A stretch of DNA of 37,243 nucleotides from Haloechinothrix alba (GCF_900188115.1 NZ_FZNW01000027.1:1-37243); one strand, 5' to 3'; shown: positions 17,598 to 26,772, counted from the stretch's first letter. Notes: generated by a model not told the origin, from the sequence alone. A program made the numbers and translations.

Positions 17598-19006
17598 GCA
17601 CGACGCTCGCGCTGAGCTTTCCGTGGGGGCGCTACCACGCGACGCCCTGGGGTCGACATGTCAACGAAGGTGCGGTGGAGCTTCCGCCGTCGCCGTGGCG
17701 GCTGCTGCGAGCGTTGTACGCGGTGTGGTGCAACCGGGTTCCGGACCTGGACGAGCAGACGGTGCACGCGCTGCTGGACAACCTCTCGGTCCCACCCGCT
17801 GTGTTCGTTCCTGCCCACACCATCGCACATACGCGGCACTACTACCCGGACACGAAGCACACCGAGATCAACGTGAGTGTCGATCGCACCCTCGATGCCT
17901 TTGCGGTGTTCGATCGGGAGGCGGAGCTCGCTGTGCAATGGCCGGGGACATTGCCGGAGACACAGTACGCCGCCTTGGCCAAACTGGCCGGATCGCTTCC
18001 GTACTTCGGTCGCGCCGACAGCGTGTGCGAGGCTCGTGTGGCGCAGGACTGGCGGCCCGACCGGCACGACACCTGGATGCCCGTCGATGTCGCGGAGTTC
18101 GTCCCGGCCGAGTCCGAGGTAACGACGGTACTGGCTCCCGAACGTCCACTGAGTATCGATTCGCTGGCAGCGCGCCCGATGGACGTGCGCAAAGGCGGAT
18201 TGCTGTTTCCCACGGGAACCAAGTTCCTCGGCTATCAACTCACCTCGCCGGCGCCCCGACCGCCAACACCCAAGCCCGTACGCACGGAGAAGGTCACCAC
18301 AGTCCGATTCGCGGTTGCGCAACCGGCCGCACCGAAGGCCACGGAAGCGCTCGTCTACACCGACCTGCTGCGCCAAGCAGCACTGTCGAAGCTGGGGAAT
18401 GAGCGTACCGGGACCGAGTTCACTGTGCTGGGTGGGAAGGATGCCGCTACGCATGCGGCGAGGACCGATCACCGGCATGCCCACTTCCTTCCCGTGCTCG
18501 AAGCCGGGCGGTTGAGTGCGCTGGTGGTGTGGGCACCGGACGGCATTCCCCACGACGAGCTCGAAGCCCTCTACTCGGTTGATCGGCTGCGCACCAAGAT
18601 CAACGACCGGTGGCGACTGACGGTCCGTGTGGCCGGTACGGGGCCGGTCGAGACCGTTGCCCCCGAGCTCGCGGGAACGGCGCGCCACTGGCGGTCGATC
18701 ATGCCCTTCACGCCATCACGCCACTGCAAGGAGCGGCACGACTGGGCAGAGTTCCTGCGCGCCGAGATAGTGCGCGAGCTGGGATACCGGGGGAAGAAAG
18801 CCGATGCCGAGATCGAGCTGATGGACGGCAACTGGGTAGGGTACCGACGTTACCGCCCCACGGCTCGGATGCGCCGGGACCGCAAGCACGGGCAAGCGAA
18901 CAAGCCCTCCGCGTTTCTCGGTCTCCGTTTCGACCAAGCCGTTCCCGGGCCACTCGCACTGGGGCACCTGAGCCATTTCGGGTTGGGCTTGTTCGTTCCT
19001 GAGTGA
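17594..19006 (+). CDS. csb2: Csb2, Cas5-Cas6 type subunit of type I-G
   Basis: This 470-residue protein starts at a GTG overlapping the csb1 stop. The opening LALSFPWGRYHATPWGRHVNEGAVELPPSPWRLLRAL is typical of Csb2 (GSU0054 family). HTRHYYPD follows at about residue 79. The C-terminal third (SIMPFTPSRHCKERHDWAEFLRAEIVRELG, then FLGLRFDQAVPGPLALGHLSHFGLGLF) carries the glycine-rich RAMP loop. In type I-G this one protein combines Cas5 and Cas6 functions and cuts pre-crRNA. It is the only Cas6 candidate in the whole window, so it probably also makes guides for the III-D complex. His83 or histidines near residue 376-381 could be catalytic; I cannot choose between them. Confidence 0.9.
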   Translation: MSTTLALSFPWGRYHATPWGRHVNEGAVELPPSPWRLLRALYAVWCNRVPDLDEQTVHALLDNLSVPPAVFVPAHTIAHTRHYYPDTKHTEINVSVDRTLDAFAVFDREAELAVQWPGTLPETQYAALAKLAGSLPYFGRADSVCEARVAQDWRPDRHDTWMPVDVAEFVPAESEVTTVLAPERPLSIDSLAARPMDVRKGGLLFPTGTKFLGYQLTSPAPRPPTPKPVRTEKVTTVRFAVAQPAAPKATEALVYTDLLRQAALSKLGNERTGTEFTVLGGKDAATHAARTDHRHAHFLPVLEAGRLSALVVWAPDGIPHDELEALYSVDRLRTKINDRWRLTVRVAGTGPVETVAPELAGTARHWRSIMPFTPSRHCKERHDWAEFLRAEIVRELGYRGKKADAEIELMDGNWVGYRRYRPTARMRRDRKHGQANKPSAFLGLRFDQAVPGPLALGHLSHFGLGLFVPE

Positions 19007-19014
19007 GGTGAGCG

Positions 19015-20655
19015 ATGTCTGGTGACCTGCTTCCCGCGCGAATGGTGAACGAGTACGTCTACTGCCCCCGGTTGTTCTACCTGGAGTGGGTCGAGGTTCG
19101 GTTCGCCGACAACGACGACACCCGGCTCGGTCGGAACGTGCATCGTAAGGTCGATTCCGAGTCCGGTGCGGCGCCACTGCCGGATGAGGCCGACCTGCGG
19201 GCCGCGCGCTCGGTCACGCTGTCTTCCGAACGACTCGGGGTGATCGCGAAGCTCGATCTCATCGAGGGCGATGCGGGGAAGGTTGTTCCTGTCGACTACA
19301 AGAAGGGGTCACCACAGGAGGACGGAGCGCCGTGGCCGAGCGATGAGGTGCAGGCTTGCCTGCAAGCCCTGGTGCTTCTCGACCACGGTTACGCGTGCGA
19401 CCACGCCGAGCTGTACTACGCGACACCGCGTCGGCGCGTTCGTGTGGAACTGACCGATGAGGCGCTGTCCCGGACACGTGGCCTCGTAGCGGAAGCGAGA
19501 GGCGTAGCCGACCGTACGACTGCACCGCTGCCGCTGGTCGATAGTCCCAAGTGCGTGCGATGTTCGTTGGTGGGGCTGTGCTTGCCGGACGAGACGAACG
19601 CGATCCTGCAGCGCCGGGAACAGCCGCCGCGCAGACTGGTACCGCGCGATCCCGATCAGCGACCCGTCTATGTGTCAGAAGCGGGAGCATTCGTCGGGGT
19701 GCGTAGTGGGCGCCTGGAAGTCACGAAGGACAAACAAAAGATCGCCACTTTCCGTTTGATCGATACATCCCAACTCGCGGTCTTCGGGCGGGTGCAGATC
19801 AGTACCCAGGCACTACAGGCATGCTTCGCCCGGGAAATTCCGGTCCTGTGGTTGAGCGCGGGTGGATGGTTGAACGGTTTCGCGCAGGGTCAGCCACCGA
19901 AGTACGTTGAACTGCGTCGGAGGCAGACGGCTGTGCACGCGCAAGGCGGGGCCGGGATCGCCCAACAGATGATCGCCGGGAAGATTCTCAACAGCCGTAC
20001 CCTCCTGCGCCGCAACGCACGCGGTGACGTGACGAAACAACTACAGTCATTGAAGCAGCTGGCTGACCAGGCACGAAGTGCGGACAACTTCTCGACGTTA
20101 CTGGGTATCGAGGGAACCGCGGCGCGACTGTACTTCACGGCGTTACCCAGCGTGATCAATGACGAGTCCGCGAATGTCGCGGCCGAGTTCTCCGAGCTGG
20201 GACGAAACCGACGCCCGCCCCCGGATCCGCTCAACGCGTTGCTGTCGTTCTGCTACTCGATGTTGACCAAGGATTTGGTGGCGATCACGCTGGGGGTCGG
20301 TCTCGACCCGTACCTCGGGATCTACCATCGCTCACGTTACGGACGACCGGCTATGGCACTCGACCTGGCTGAGGAGTTCCGGTCTCTGGTGGCCGACTCC
20401 GTGGTCGTGGGTCTGCTCAACAACGGCGAAGTCACCTCGTCGGACTTTCTGCGTCGGGCCGGCGCGGTGTCGCTCACCGATGATGCGCGCAGGACGGTGC
20501 TGCGCGCCTACGAGCGCAGACTGGAAACGGAGATCCGGCACCCCGTCTTCGGGTACCGGATCACGTACCGACGTGTGATGGACGTTCAGGCTCGACTGCT
20601 CGCCGCAGTGCTGGTCGGGGAGATTCCTGAGTACACCCCGATGATTACCAGGTGA
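19015..20655 (+). CDS. cas1: Cas4-Cas1 fusion, adaptation integrase
   Basis: This 546-residue fusion has Cas4 in residues 1-205 and Cas1 from about 220. The Cas4 part has Cys17 (YVYCPRLFYLEW), HRK after the first strand, KLDLIE, VPVDYKKG as the RecB-like DYK motif, and a final CVRCSLVGLC cluster for the iron-sulfur site. The Cas1 part has Glu366 (GIEGTAARLYF) and His438 (IYHRSRYGRPAMALDLAEEF), two of the metal-binding residues. Cas4-Cas1 fusions are characteristic of type I-G and select PAM-flanked prespacers before integration with Cas2. All key residues appear present. It is the only integrase for the arrays in this window. Confidence 0.95.
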   Translation: MSGDLLPARMVNEYVYCPRLFYLEWVEVRFADNDDTRLGRNVHRKVDSESGAAPLPDEADLRAARSVTLSSERLGVIAKLDLIEGDAGKVVPVDYKKGSPQEDGAPWPSDEVQACLQALVLLDHGYACDHAELYYATPRRRVRVELTDEALSRTRGLVAEARGVADRTTAPLPLVDSPKCVRCSLVGLCLPDETNAILQRREQPPRRLVPRDPDQRPVYVSEAGAFVGVRSGRLEVTKDKQKIATFRLIDTSQLAVFGRVQISTQALQACFAREIPVLWLSAGGWLNGFAQGQPPKYVELRRRQTAVHAQGGAGIAQQMIAGKILNSRTLLRRNARGDVTKQLQSLKQLADQARSADNFSTLLGIEGTAARLYFTALPSVINDESANVAAEFSELGRNRRPPPDPLNALLSFCYSMLTKDLVAITLGVGLDPYLGIYHRSRYGRPAMALDLAEEFRSLVADSVVVGLLNNGEVTSSDFLRRAGAVSLTDDARRTVLRAYERRLETEIRHPVFGYRITYRRVMDVQARLLAAVLVGEIPEYTPMITR

Positions 20656-20662
20656 GCGCCGC

Positions 20663-20950
20663 ATGGCTCGACGTCGCTACCTTCTGGCATACGACATCGC
20701 TGATCCGGCGCGCCTGCGGCGCGTGTGCAACCTGATGGAGGATCATGGTGAACGGCTACAGTACTCGGTATTCCTCTGCGACCTATCGAAGGCAGAACGT
20801 GCCGAGCTGGAAGCGTCGGTCACCGAGGTGATGCATCTCGCGGAAGACAGCGTCGTGGAGATCGACCTTGGGGAGGCTCGGAACCCAGCGACGGTACGTA
20901 CGTGGGGGCGCTCGAGGCGGTTGCCGGACTCCGGGCCACAGATCGTGTGA
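20663..20950 (+). CDS. cas2: Cas2
   Basis: This 95-residue protein is the last gene of the I-G operon, seven bases after cas4-cas1. The start MARRRYLLAYDIADPARLRRV carries the conserved Asp of the Cas2 beta1 strand, followed by LQYSVFLCDLSKAERAEL in the ferredoxin-like core. Its dimer bridges two Cas1 dimers during spacer integration. The length is typical. Leader 2 begins six bases after its stop, so adaptation genes abut the array they expand. Confidence 0.95.
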   Translation: MARRRYLLAYDIADPARLRRVCNLMEDHGERLQYSVFLCDLSKAERAELEASVTEVMHLAEDSVVEIDLGEARNPATVRTWGRSRRLPDSGPQIV

Positions 20951-20955
20951 TCATC

Positions 20956-21122
20956 GCGAGCGGTGAAATGCGACCTCGTACCCCGGGGACCGCTCGCGCC
21001 CAGGTCAGAAGGGATATCGAGATCGTTTGTGCGGCGCGCAAAGGTGGGTACGCGATCAATCTTCCCAACCGCTCGCAGTGTGCCGTATTATGCCTGGTCA
21101 CGGCCCACGAATTTCGGGAGCC
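20956..21122 (+). promoter_or_regulatory. CRISPR leader of array 2
   Basis: This 167-bp leader is homologous to leader 1 along its length. It opens with a perfect nine-base inverted repeat, GCGAGCGGT at 20956-20964 and ACCGCTCGC at 20989-20997, around a CCCCGGGG palindrome at 20981-20988. The likely promoter is TTCCCA at 21062-21067 and TATTAT at 21086-21091 with 18-bp spacing. The conserved block next to the first repeat is where leader recognition by Cas1-Cas2 is expected. Confidence 0.82.
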
Positions 21123-22340
21123 GTGACTCCGGCCTCCGCGGCCGGACTCCATTGCGGCTGCGGTGAGTGAGTGGACACGGTACGTGCCGTTACGTGTGAC
21201 TCCGGCCTCCGCGGCCGGACTCCATTGCGGCCAGTACGCCAGCGGCCAGTAGTCGCCGTCGAAGTAGTTCTTGTGACTCCGGCCTCCGCGGCCGGACTCC
21301 ATTGCGGCAACAGTGGGACGGCCCTATGGTTATGGACATCGAGACCGGGGTGACTCCGGCCTCCGCGGCCGGACTCCATTGCGGCCTCGGAGAAGCTCGC
21401 CGTTTCGCCGCTCATCGTGAAGCGGGTGACTCCGGCCTCCGCGGCCGGACTCCATTGCGGCCTTATCCGAGAATGCTTGCCATGGCGCTACCGATTGGTG
21501 ACTCCGGCCTCCGCGGCCGGACTCCATTGCGGCCCGTCCTCGTCCAGGTACACGTCGGCGTACCGGTAGGCGGTGACTCCGGCCTCCGCGGCCGGACTCC
21601 ATTGCGGCACAATCTCGACGACGTACTCGGCACAGGAATGGAGCTGGTGTGACTCCGGCCTCCGCGGCCGGACTCCATTGCGGCACGTCATGGAATCGGC
21701 TCCACCAGGATCTCGCGCACGTGACTCCGGCCTCCGCGGCCGGACTCCATTGCGGCTTCTCCGTCCAGCTGCAGCCTCCCGGAACCCAGAACGACGTGAC
21801 TCCGGCCTCCGCGGCCGGACTCCATTGCGGCGGGTTGTCCCGCACCCTGATGGCTCCGAACTCACCGGTGACTCCGGCCTCCGCGGCCGGACTCCATTGC
21901 GGCCAGCTCACAGCAGGATCTTGGTGTCGTCGATCTTCCCGGTGACTCCGGCCTCCGCGGCCGGACTCCATTGCGGCTTTTCGGACTGGGTGAGTTCGGT
22001 GACGCAGCGGCGCAGGTGACTCCGGCCTCCGCGGCCGGACTCCATTGCGGCCCTTCCAGCTTTTCAACACGCTCCTCAAGCTCATCGTGACTCCGGCCTC
22101 CGCGGCCGGACTCCATTGCGGCGCCTGCACCCGCTGCTGAACCGCACCGAACTTGTTCGTGACTCCGGCCTCCGCGGCCGGACTCCATTGCGGCGATATG
22201 CGCAATCGTCGGCACGCTGACGCCGCGCGGGTAGAGTGACTCCGGCCTCCGCGGCCGGACTCCATTGCGGCTCTGGTACCGCGTCGACGCAGATCAGCAC
22301 CACGGACACCAGTGACTCCGGCCTCCGCGGCCGGACTCCA

Positions 22341-24004
22341 GGGTCCGTCAGATCGTTGGCTCTGTCGCTGATCTTGTGATGTTGTCTTAGTTGGTGAGGA
22401 GCACGCGTTTGCGGAGCAGGTCGAGTCCGGCTCGGCCGTACATTTGTCGCTTGATCATTTTGATGCGGTTGACGTGGCCTTCGGTGGGGCCGTTGCTGTA
22501 GGGCAGGGTGAGCCCAGCGGTCACGGCGGCCGTGTCCTTGTCCAGCCCGCGGGTGAAGGAGTGCAGGTAAGGCAGATCATAGCTGCGCACTGCCGTGATC
22601 CACTCGCGTAGCCGTGTGGCGTTGCCTGGGTTGGGTGTGAGCAGGTCCGCGAAACTGCGGACAGCGTCGCCGAGATCGATCATCTCGGGGCAGGCGCTGG
22701 TGAGTTCGTCGCGCAGGTGCCGTTGGGTATCGGTGAGGTGTTCAGGGTGGGTGAGGATGAGGCTGGTGAGGCGGCGCGGAGAGATCGAGGAGCGGTCGTT
22801 TTCGGCCCGGCCTTGGTTGATGTATCGGACCAGTAGGTTGGCGCTGCCTTGGTAGCCGAGGGCTTTGATTTCCTTGAGTAGCTGTGTGACGGCGACGGCG
22901 GGGTCGGCGGCGCGGCGTCGGCGCAGGTGTTCTCGGTACGGGTCGACCAGCGTCGGCCGGTAGACCGGGGCACGCACCAGGCGCTCTGGTTCGGTGATGC
23001 GTGCATACCGTTTGACGGTGTTGAGGGCGAGGTTCAGCCGACGTGCGCACTCGAGCAGTCCCACTCCACGGTCGAGGAGGTCGTGGACATGGTGCCAGCG
23101 TTCGCGGGTCGTGGCGGCACGCCTGCCCTCGCGTATCGGCGGCCCGGTTTTCGCCCAGTAGTTGCTGTGCGTGGCGACTTCCTTGAGTGTGGCGTCGCTG
23201 AGGCCTTTCCAGAGATGCCAGCGATCGCTGACCTGACTTGCTTGTGGGGCACCGGTGTTGATGGCCTCGGCGTAGGCGGCCGAGCCATCTCTGCACACGA
23301 CCTGCACCTCGGGATGATCTCGCAGCCAGGCCTGCGTGGTGCCGATCCGCCGGTCGGTCAGCACGTCGACTGGCCGGCGGGTGTGCATGTCGACGAGCAC
23401 CGTCGCATAGCGCAGACGCTTTCGTAGGGCGAAATCGTCCACACCCGCCACCGTCACCTCGCCGCGCGGCGGGTCTGGTTGGGCCCGAACCCGGCGCAGG
23501 AGCGTGTCCCGGCCACAGTTGAGGCCGATCGCCGCTGCCAACCGGGCGCCGGCGCGGCCGGCCAGCGCCAACCCGATGCGCACCACCATGTTCTGCCATG
23601 CCGGCGTCGCCCGACCATGCGGAGTGGTCACACCGGGTACCTGCTCGGCGAAGGTTACAGCCGCACACTTCCCGTTCGTGCAACGGAAACGCCGTACCGC
23701 CAGAACAACGACCACGCTCGTCGCTGCCACCGGAGCATCCGCCAACCTCCGGTGGTAACGACCATGCACCCGCCCAGAAGACCTCCCACAGTGACGGCAA
23801 CGAGCACGATGACCGCGGACCCGCGCGGAGACGACGAGCTCGCCGGCCTTCCGCTCAATGCCTTCCACGATCAACCCAGCGAGGTGCGGCCACAAAGCGT
23901 TCTGACTATCCACAATACACATACATCATCGTACGATGACCCAAGTCAGAAACCCGGTAGACACTCCACAAGATCAGCGACAGAGCCAACGAACTGACAG
24001 TCCC
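22341..24004 (-). mobile_element. Complete ISL3-family insertion sequence
   Basis: This 1664-bp element has 38-bp terminal inverted repeats (22341-22378 and 23967-24004), with 35 of 38 positions matching, beginning GGGTCCGTCAG and GGGACTGTCAG. It is flanked by an 8-bp direct repeat, GGACTCCA, at 22333-22340 and 24005-24012, both lying within the CRISPR repeat sequence. Removing the element and one copy restores an exact 36-nt repeat. Eight-base target duplication and the transposase type agree with ISL3. Intact ends, an intact gene and perfect target copies point to a recent insertion. It lies antisense to the array transcript. Confidence 0.96.
22387..23922 (-). CDS. ISL3-family transposase
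   Basis: This intact 511-residue transposase fills the IS. An N-terminal zinc-binding region has Cys42/Cys45 and Cys81/Cys86. A helix-turn-helix follows near residues 120-145. The catalytic DDE residues are probably Asp162 (AGVDDFALRKR), Asp212 (VCRDGSAAYAEA) and Glu481 (SNGPTEGHVNRIKMIKRQMYGRA). These motifs and SDRWHLWKGL are typical of ISL3 (DUF/transposase 12 type) enzymes. No frameshift or internal stop, so the element may still be active. Confidence 0.95.
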   Translation of the reverse strand: MCIVDSQNALWPHLAGLIVEGIERKAGELVVSARVRGHRARCRHCGRSSGRVHGRYHRRLADAPVAATSVVVVLAVRRFRCTNGKCAAVTFAEQVPGVTTPHGRATPAWQNMVVRIGLALAGRAGARLAAAIGLNCGRDTLLRRVRAQPDPPRGEVTVAGVDDFALRKRLRYATVLVDMHTRRPVDVLTDRRIGTTQAWLRDHPEVQVVCRDGSAAYAEAINTGAPQASQVSDRWHLWKGLSDATLKEVATHSNYWAKTGPPIREGRRAATTRERWHHVHDLLDRGVGLLECARRLNLALNTVKRYARITEPERLVRAPVYRPTLVDPYREHLRRRRAADPAVAVTQLLKEIKALGYQGSANLLVRYINQGRAENDRSSISPRRLTSLILTHPEHLTDTQRHLRDELTSACPEMIDLGDAVRSFADLLTPNPGNATRLREWITAVRSYDLPYLHSFTRGLDKDTAAVTAGLTLPYSNGPTEGHVNRIKMIKRQMYGRAGLDLLRKRVLLTN

Positions 24005-24817
24005 GGACTCCATTGCGGCAGCACGGCAGGTTCACGTGTTGGGCGGGGTGCACCGTGACTCCGGCCTCCGCGGCCGGACTCCATTGCGGCTCCAAGCCCA
24101 AGACCAAGGGTGCGGACCCTGAGCTGTGACTCCGGCCTCCGCGGCCGGACTCCATTGCGGCTGCGTACACACCATGGTTGGCACGCTGCGCGGCACCGAG
24201 GTGACTCCGGCCGCCGCGGCCGGACTCCATTGCGGCGAGCGGGAGATCGTCGGCGACCCGGATCTCACTCGACGGCAGTGACTCCGGCCTCCGCGGTCGG
24301 ACTCCATTGCGGCGGATCAGCAGCCGCAGTCGATCCCGCATCTCGTCCGTGACTCCGGCCGCCGCGGCCGGGCTCCATTACGGCGCGTAGCTTGTGCCGA
24401 ACTGCGTGAAGATGGCCAGCACCGTGACTTCGGCCTCCGCGGCCGGACTCCATTACGGCTCCACGCCGAGCAGCTCGCACACCAGAGCGAGGCTCGGCAC
24501 GTGACTCTGGCTTCCGCAGCCGGACTCCATTGCGGCACCGAGTGGAACCAGCTCACCGACGCAGCTGAGACCGTGACTTCGGCCCCTGCGGCCGGACTCC
24601 ATTGCGGCGGCAGGTTGTATGTGGTGTCCAGTTCGGTGATCCCAGGTGACTCCGGCCTTGGCGGCCGGACTCCGTTGCGCACATGACATCGATCAAGTGG
24701 GTGGGTGATGCGACGTCTCCGCCTCAGCAGCACAGCCCGCGGTCGACGGCACCGCGATCCGCGGGCTGTGCGCAGGAAGGTCCGTTCCTTACTCCGCGGT
24801 CCCGGTCAGCGCTCGCC

Positions 24818-25606
24818 CTACGTAGCGCCCGGCCCCACGGCCCAACCGCCGCCGATGCGCTCGTCCGGCGGCTCGGCCTCGGAACCGGGGACCAGGTGGG
24901 CGTAGCGCTCGGAGTCGTCCTGCGGCCGGTAGCCGAGCGCGCGGGCCTCGGCGAGCGAGAAGGGGTTGCGCCGGTTCGCCGACACGCCCCACACCACCCG
25001 GAAACCCGGTTGGGGAGTGGCGAGCAGGGCCTCCATCAGGCGGGCGCAGTCGTCCGGCGACAGCCAGGTCCCCAGCCCCCGGACGTTCGGCGGCTGCTCG
25101 TTGGCCGAGCCGATGCGCACGCACAGCACATCCATGCCGTGCCGGTCGTGGTACAGGCTGCCCAGCGCCTCGTCGGCTGCCTTGCTGACCCCGTAGAAGG
25201 TGTCCGGTCGCGGAAACAGGTAGTCCGGGCAGGCCTCGTCGCCGATGGGGTGAAAGCCCACGGCGTGGTTGCTGCTGGCCAGGATCACGCGCGGGACACC
25301 GGCCCGCCGGGCGGCCTCCAGCACCGTGTAGGTGCCGTGGATGTTGACCCGCAGGATCGTCTCCCAGTCGGCCTCGCCGCTCAGAGCCGCCAGATGGATG
25401 ACCGCGTCGGCGTCCTGGCAGGCCTCGGTCATCGTGGGCATGTCGGTGACGTCGGCCCGCACGTGCTCGCCGCCGTCGGGCTGCTGCGGCCGCTGGATCG
25501 GCTCGGCGTCCAGCAGCCGCAGCGTGCGCCCCCGGCATGCCATCCGCGGCCGCAGCATCCGCCCGATCCTGCCTGCCGCTCCGATGATGAGGATGCGCTG
25601 CGCCAT
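24818..25606 (-). CDS. NAD-dependent SDR, uronate-dehydrogenase-like
   Basis: This is an extended short-chain dehydrogenase of about 262 residues. The ATG at 25606 was chosen; a GTG at 25612 is in frame and neither has a strong ribosome site. The N-terminus has the Rossmann motif GAAGRIG, DADAVIHLAA follows, and the active-site pair is YGVSK (Tyr and Lys four apart). The segment SSNHAVGFHP and the C-terminal layout are those of uronate dehydrogenases and related sugar-acid epimerase-like enzymes. The substrate is probably a hexuronate, but no other uronate gene is next to it. It is the first gene past the CRISPR island and ends about 137 bp from the last repeat. Confidence 0.8.
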   Translation of the reverse strand: MAQRILIIGAAGRIGRMLRPRMACRGRTLRLLDAEPIQRPQQPDGGEHVRADVTDMPTMTEACQDADAVIHLAALSGEADWETILRVNIHGTYTVLEAARRAGVPRVILASSNHAVGFHPIGDEACPDYLFPRPDTFYGVSKAADEALGSLYHDRHGMDVLCVRIGSANEQPPNVRGLGTWLSPDDCARLMEALLATPQPGFRVVWGVSANRRNPFSLAEARALGYRPQDDSERYAHLVPGSEAEPPDERIGGGWAVGPGAT

Positions 25607-25656
25607 CGCCACCCGAGGCTACGCGAGCGCCACGCCCTGCCGCGTGCGCTGCCTGC

Positions 25657-26772
25657 TCAGGCCAGCGCGTCCTCCAGCGGGCTGTAGGTCAGCCCGTGCG
25701 CGGTCGCGACCGGCTCGTTGACCAGCTTGCCCGCGTGGGTGTTCAGGCCCTTGGCGAGGTTGGCGTCCGCACGGCAGGCGCCGTGCCAGCCGTGCTCGGC
25801 GATCCGCAGCACGTACGGCAGCGTGACGTTGGTCAGCCCGTAGGTGGACGTGCGCGGGACCGCGCCCGGCATGTTCGCCACGCAGTAGAACACCGAGCCG
25901 TGCACCTGGTAGGTCGGGTTGTCATGGGTGGTCGGCCGCGAGTCGGCGAAACAGCCGCCCTGGTCGATGGAGATGTCGACCAGCACGCTGCCCGGCTTCA
26001 TCCGCTCGACGAGCCGGTTGCTGATCAGCTTCGGCGCCTTCGCGCCGGGCAGCAGCACCGCACCGATGACCAGGTCGGCCTCCAGCGCGGCGTGCTCGAG
26101 GGCCAGCGAGTTCGACGTGACCGTGCGGATGCGGCCGTCGAACTCGTGGTCGATCTCGCGGAGCTTGTCCACGTTGGTGTCCAGGATCTCCACGTCCGCG
26201 CCGAGGCCGAGTGCCACGCGCGCGGCGTTGAGGCCCGCCACCCCGCCACCGATCACGACGACCCGCGCCGGGTGCACGCCGGGGATCCCGCCGGGCAGCA
26301 CCCCGCGCCCTCCGGACGGGCGCATCATGGCGTGCGCGCCGACCTGGGCGGACAGCCGGCCCGCCACCTCCGACATCGGCGCGAGCAGCGGCAGCGCACC
26401 GGAGGGCAGCTGCACCGTCTCGTAGGCGATCGCGGTCGTTCTGGCCTCGGTCAGGCGCTCGGTCAGCGCGCGGTCGGCTGCCAGGTGCAGGTAGGTGAAC
26501 AGCACCTGGTCCTTGCGCAGCAGCGGGTACTCCTCGGGGACCGGTTCCTTGACCTTCAGGACGAGCTCGCCCTCACCCCAGGTCTCCTCCGCGGTCGCCA
26601 GCACCTTCGCGCCAGCGGCGAGGTACTCCTCGTTCGAAATGGCCGAGCCCGCGCCCGCCTCGGACTCGACGAACACGTCGTGACCGCGCTCGGTCAGCTC
26701 GCGCACGCCGGCAGGGGTCAGCGCGACCCGGTACTCGTGTTTCTTCGTCTCTCGGGGAACGGCGATGCGCAC
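25657..26772 (-). CDS. ald: Alanine dehydrogenase
   Basis: This enzyme of 371 residues, the usual Ald length, catalyses NAD-linked interconversion of L-alanine and pyruvate plus ammonia. The GTG at 26772 gives [20 protein letters not shown], the standard start, with GGAG about eight bases upstream; the longer frame to 26901 is not needed. Visible motifs: KVKEP with the substrate-binding Lys near residue 74, YLHLAADR with the catalytic His near 95, APMSEVAGR, and the nucleotide fold [23 protein letters not shown]. The gene after it in transcription is the SDR; the PucR regulator lies upstream on the same strand. Confidence 0.96.
   Translation of the reverse strand: MRIAVPRETKKHEYRVALTPAGVRELTERGHDVFVESEAGAGSAISNEEYLAAGAKVLATAEETWGEGELVLKVKEPVPEEYPLLRKDQVLFTYLHLAADRALTERLTEARTTAIAYETVQLPSGALPLLAPMSEVAGRLSAQVGAHAMMRPSGGRGVLPGGIPGVHPARVVVIGGGVAGLNAARVALGLGADVEILDTNVDKLREIDHEFDGRIRTVTSNSLALEHAALEADLVIGAVLLPGAKAPKLISNRLVERMKPGSVLVDISIDQGGCFADSRPTTHDNPTYQVHGSVFYCVANMPGAVPRTSTYGLTNVTLPYVLRIAEHGWHGACRADANLAKGLNTHAGKLVNEPVATAHGLTYSPLEDALA

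Larger units (their letters stand above)
21123..24681 (+). CRISPR. CRISPR array 2: 26 repeats, interrupted by an IS
   Basis: Before the IS, repeats start at 21123, 21196, 21273, 21350, 21426, 21498, 21573, 21649, 21721, 21796, 21868, 21942, 22016, 22087, 22159, 22236 and 22312. The last is cut after base 29; its remaining seven bases are at 24013-24019. After the IS, repeats start at 24055, 24126, 24201, 24278, 24349, 24424, 24501, 24573 and 24646. Spacers are 35-41 nt. Repeats 1-19 are identical once the split copy is rejoined; 20-26 carry one to five changes each, the usual ageing of the leader-distal end. Changes concentrate in the loop, or in the stem as wobble or compensated pairs. Repeat and leader match array 1. 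Confidence 0.98.

Noticed and set aside
20951-21122. tracrRNA or class 2 effector RNA
   Set aside because: No Cas9 or Cas12 gene is present and the segment matches leader 1; it is a leader.
21330-22265. Long minus-strand open frame of about 311 residues across array 2
   Set aside because: It is translated CRISPR repeat (a recurring MESGRGGRSH or PQWSPAAEAGVT unit) and has no start context; repeats without stops give chance frames. The same holds for frames over 8971-9888 and 23946-24733.
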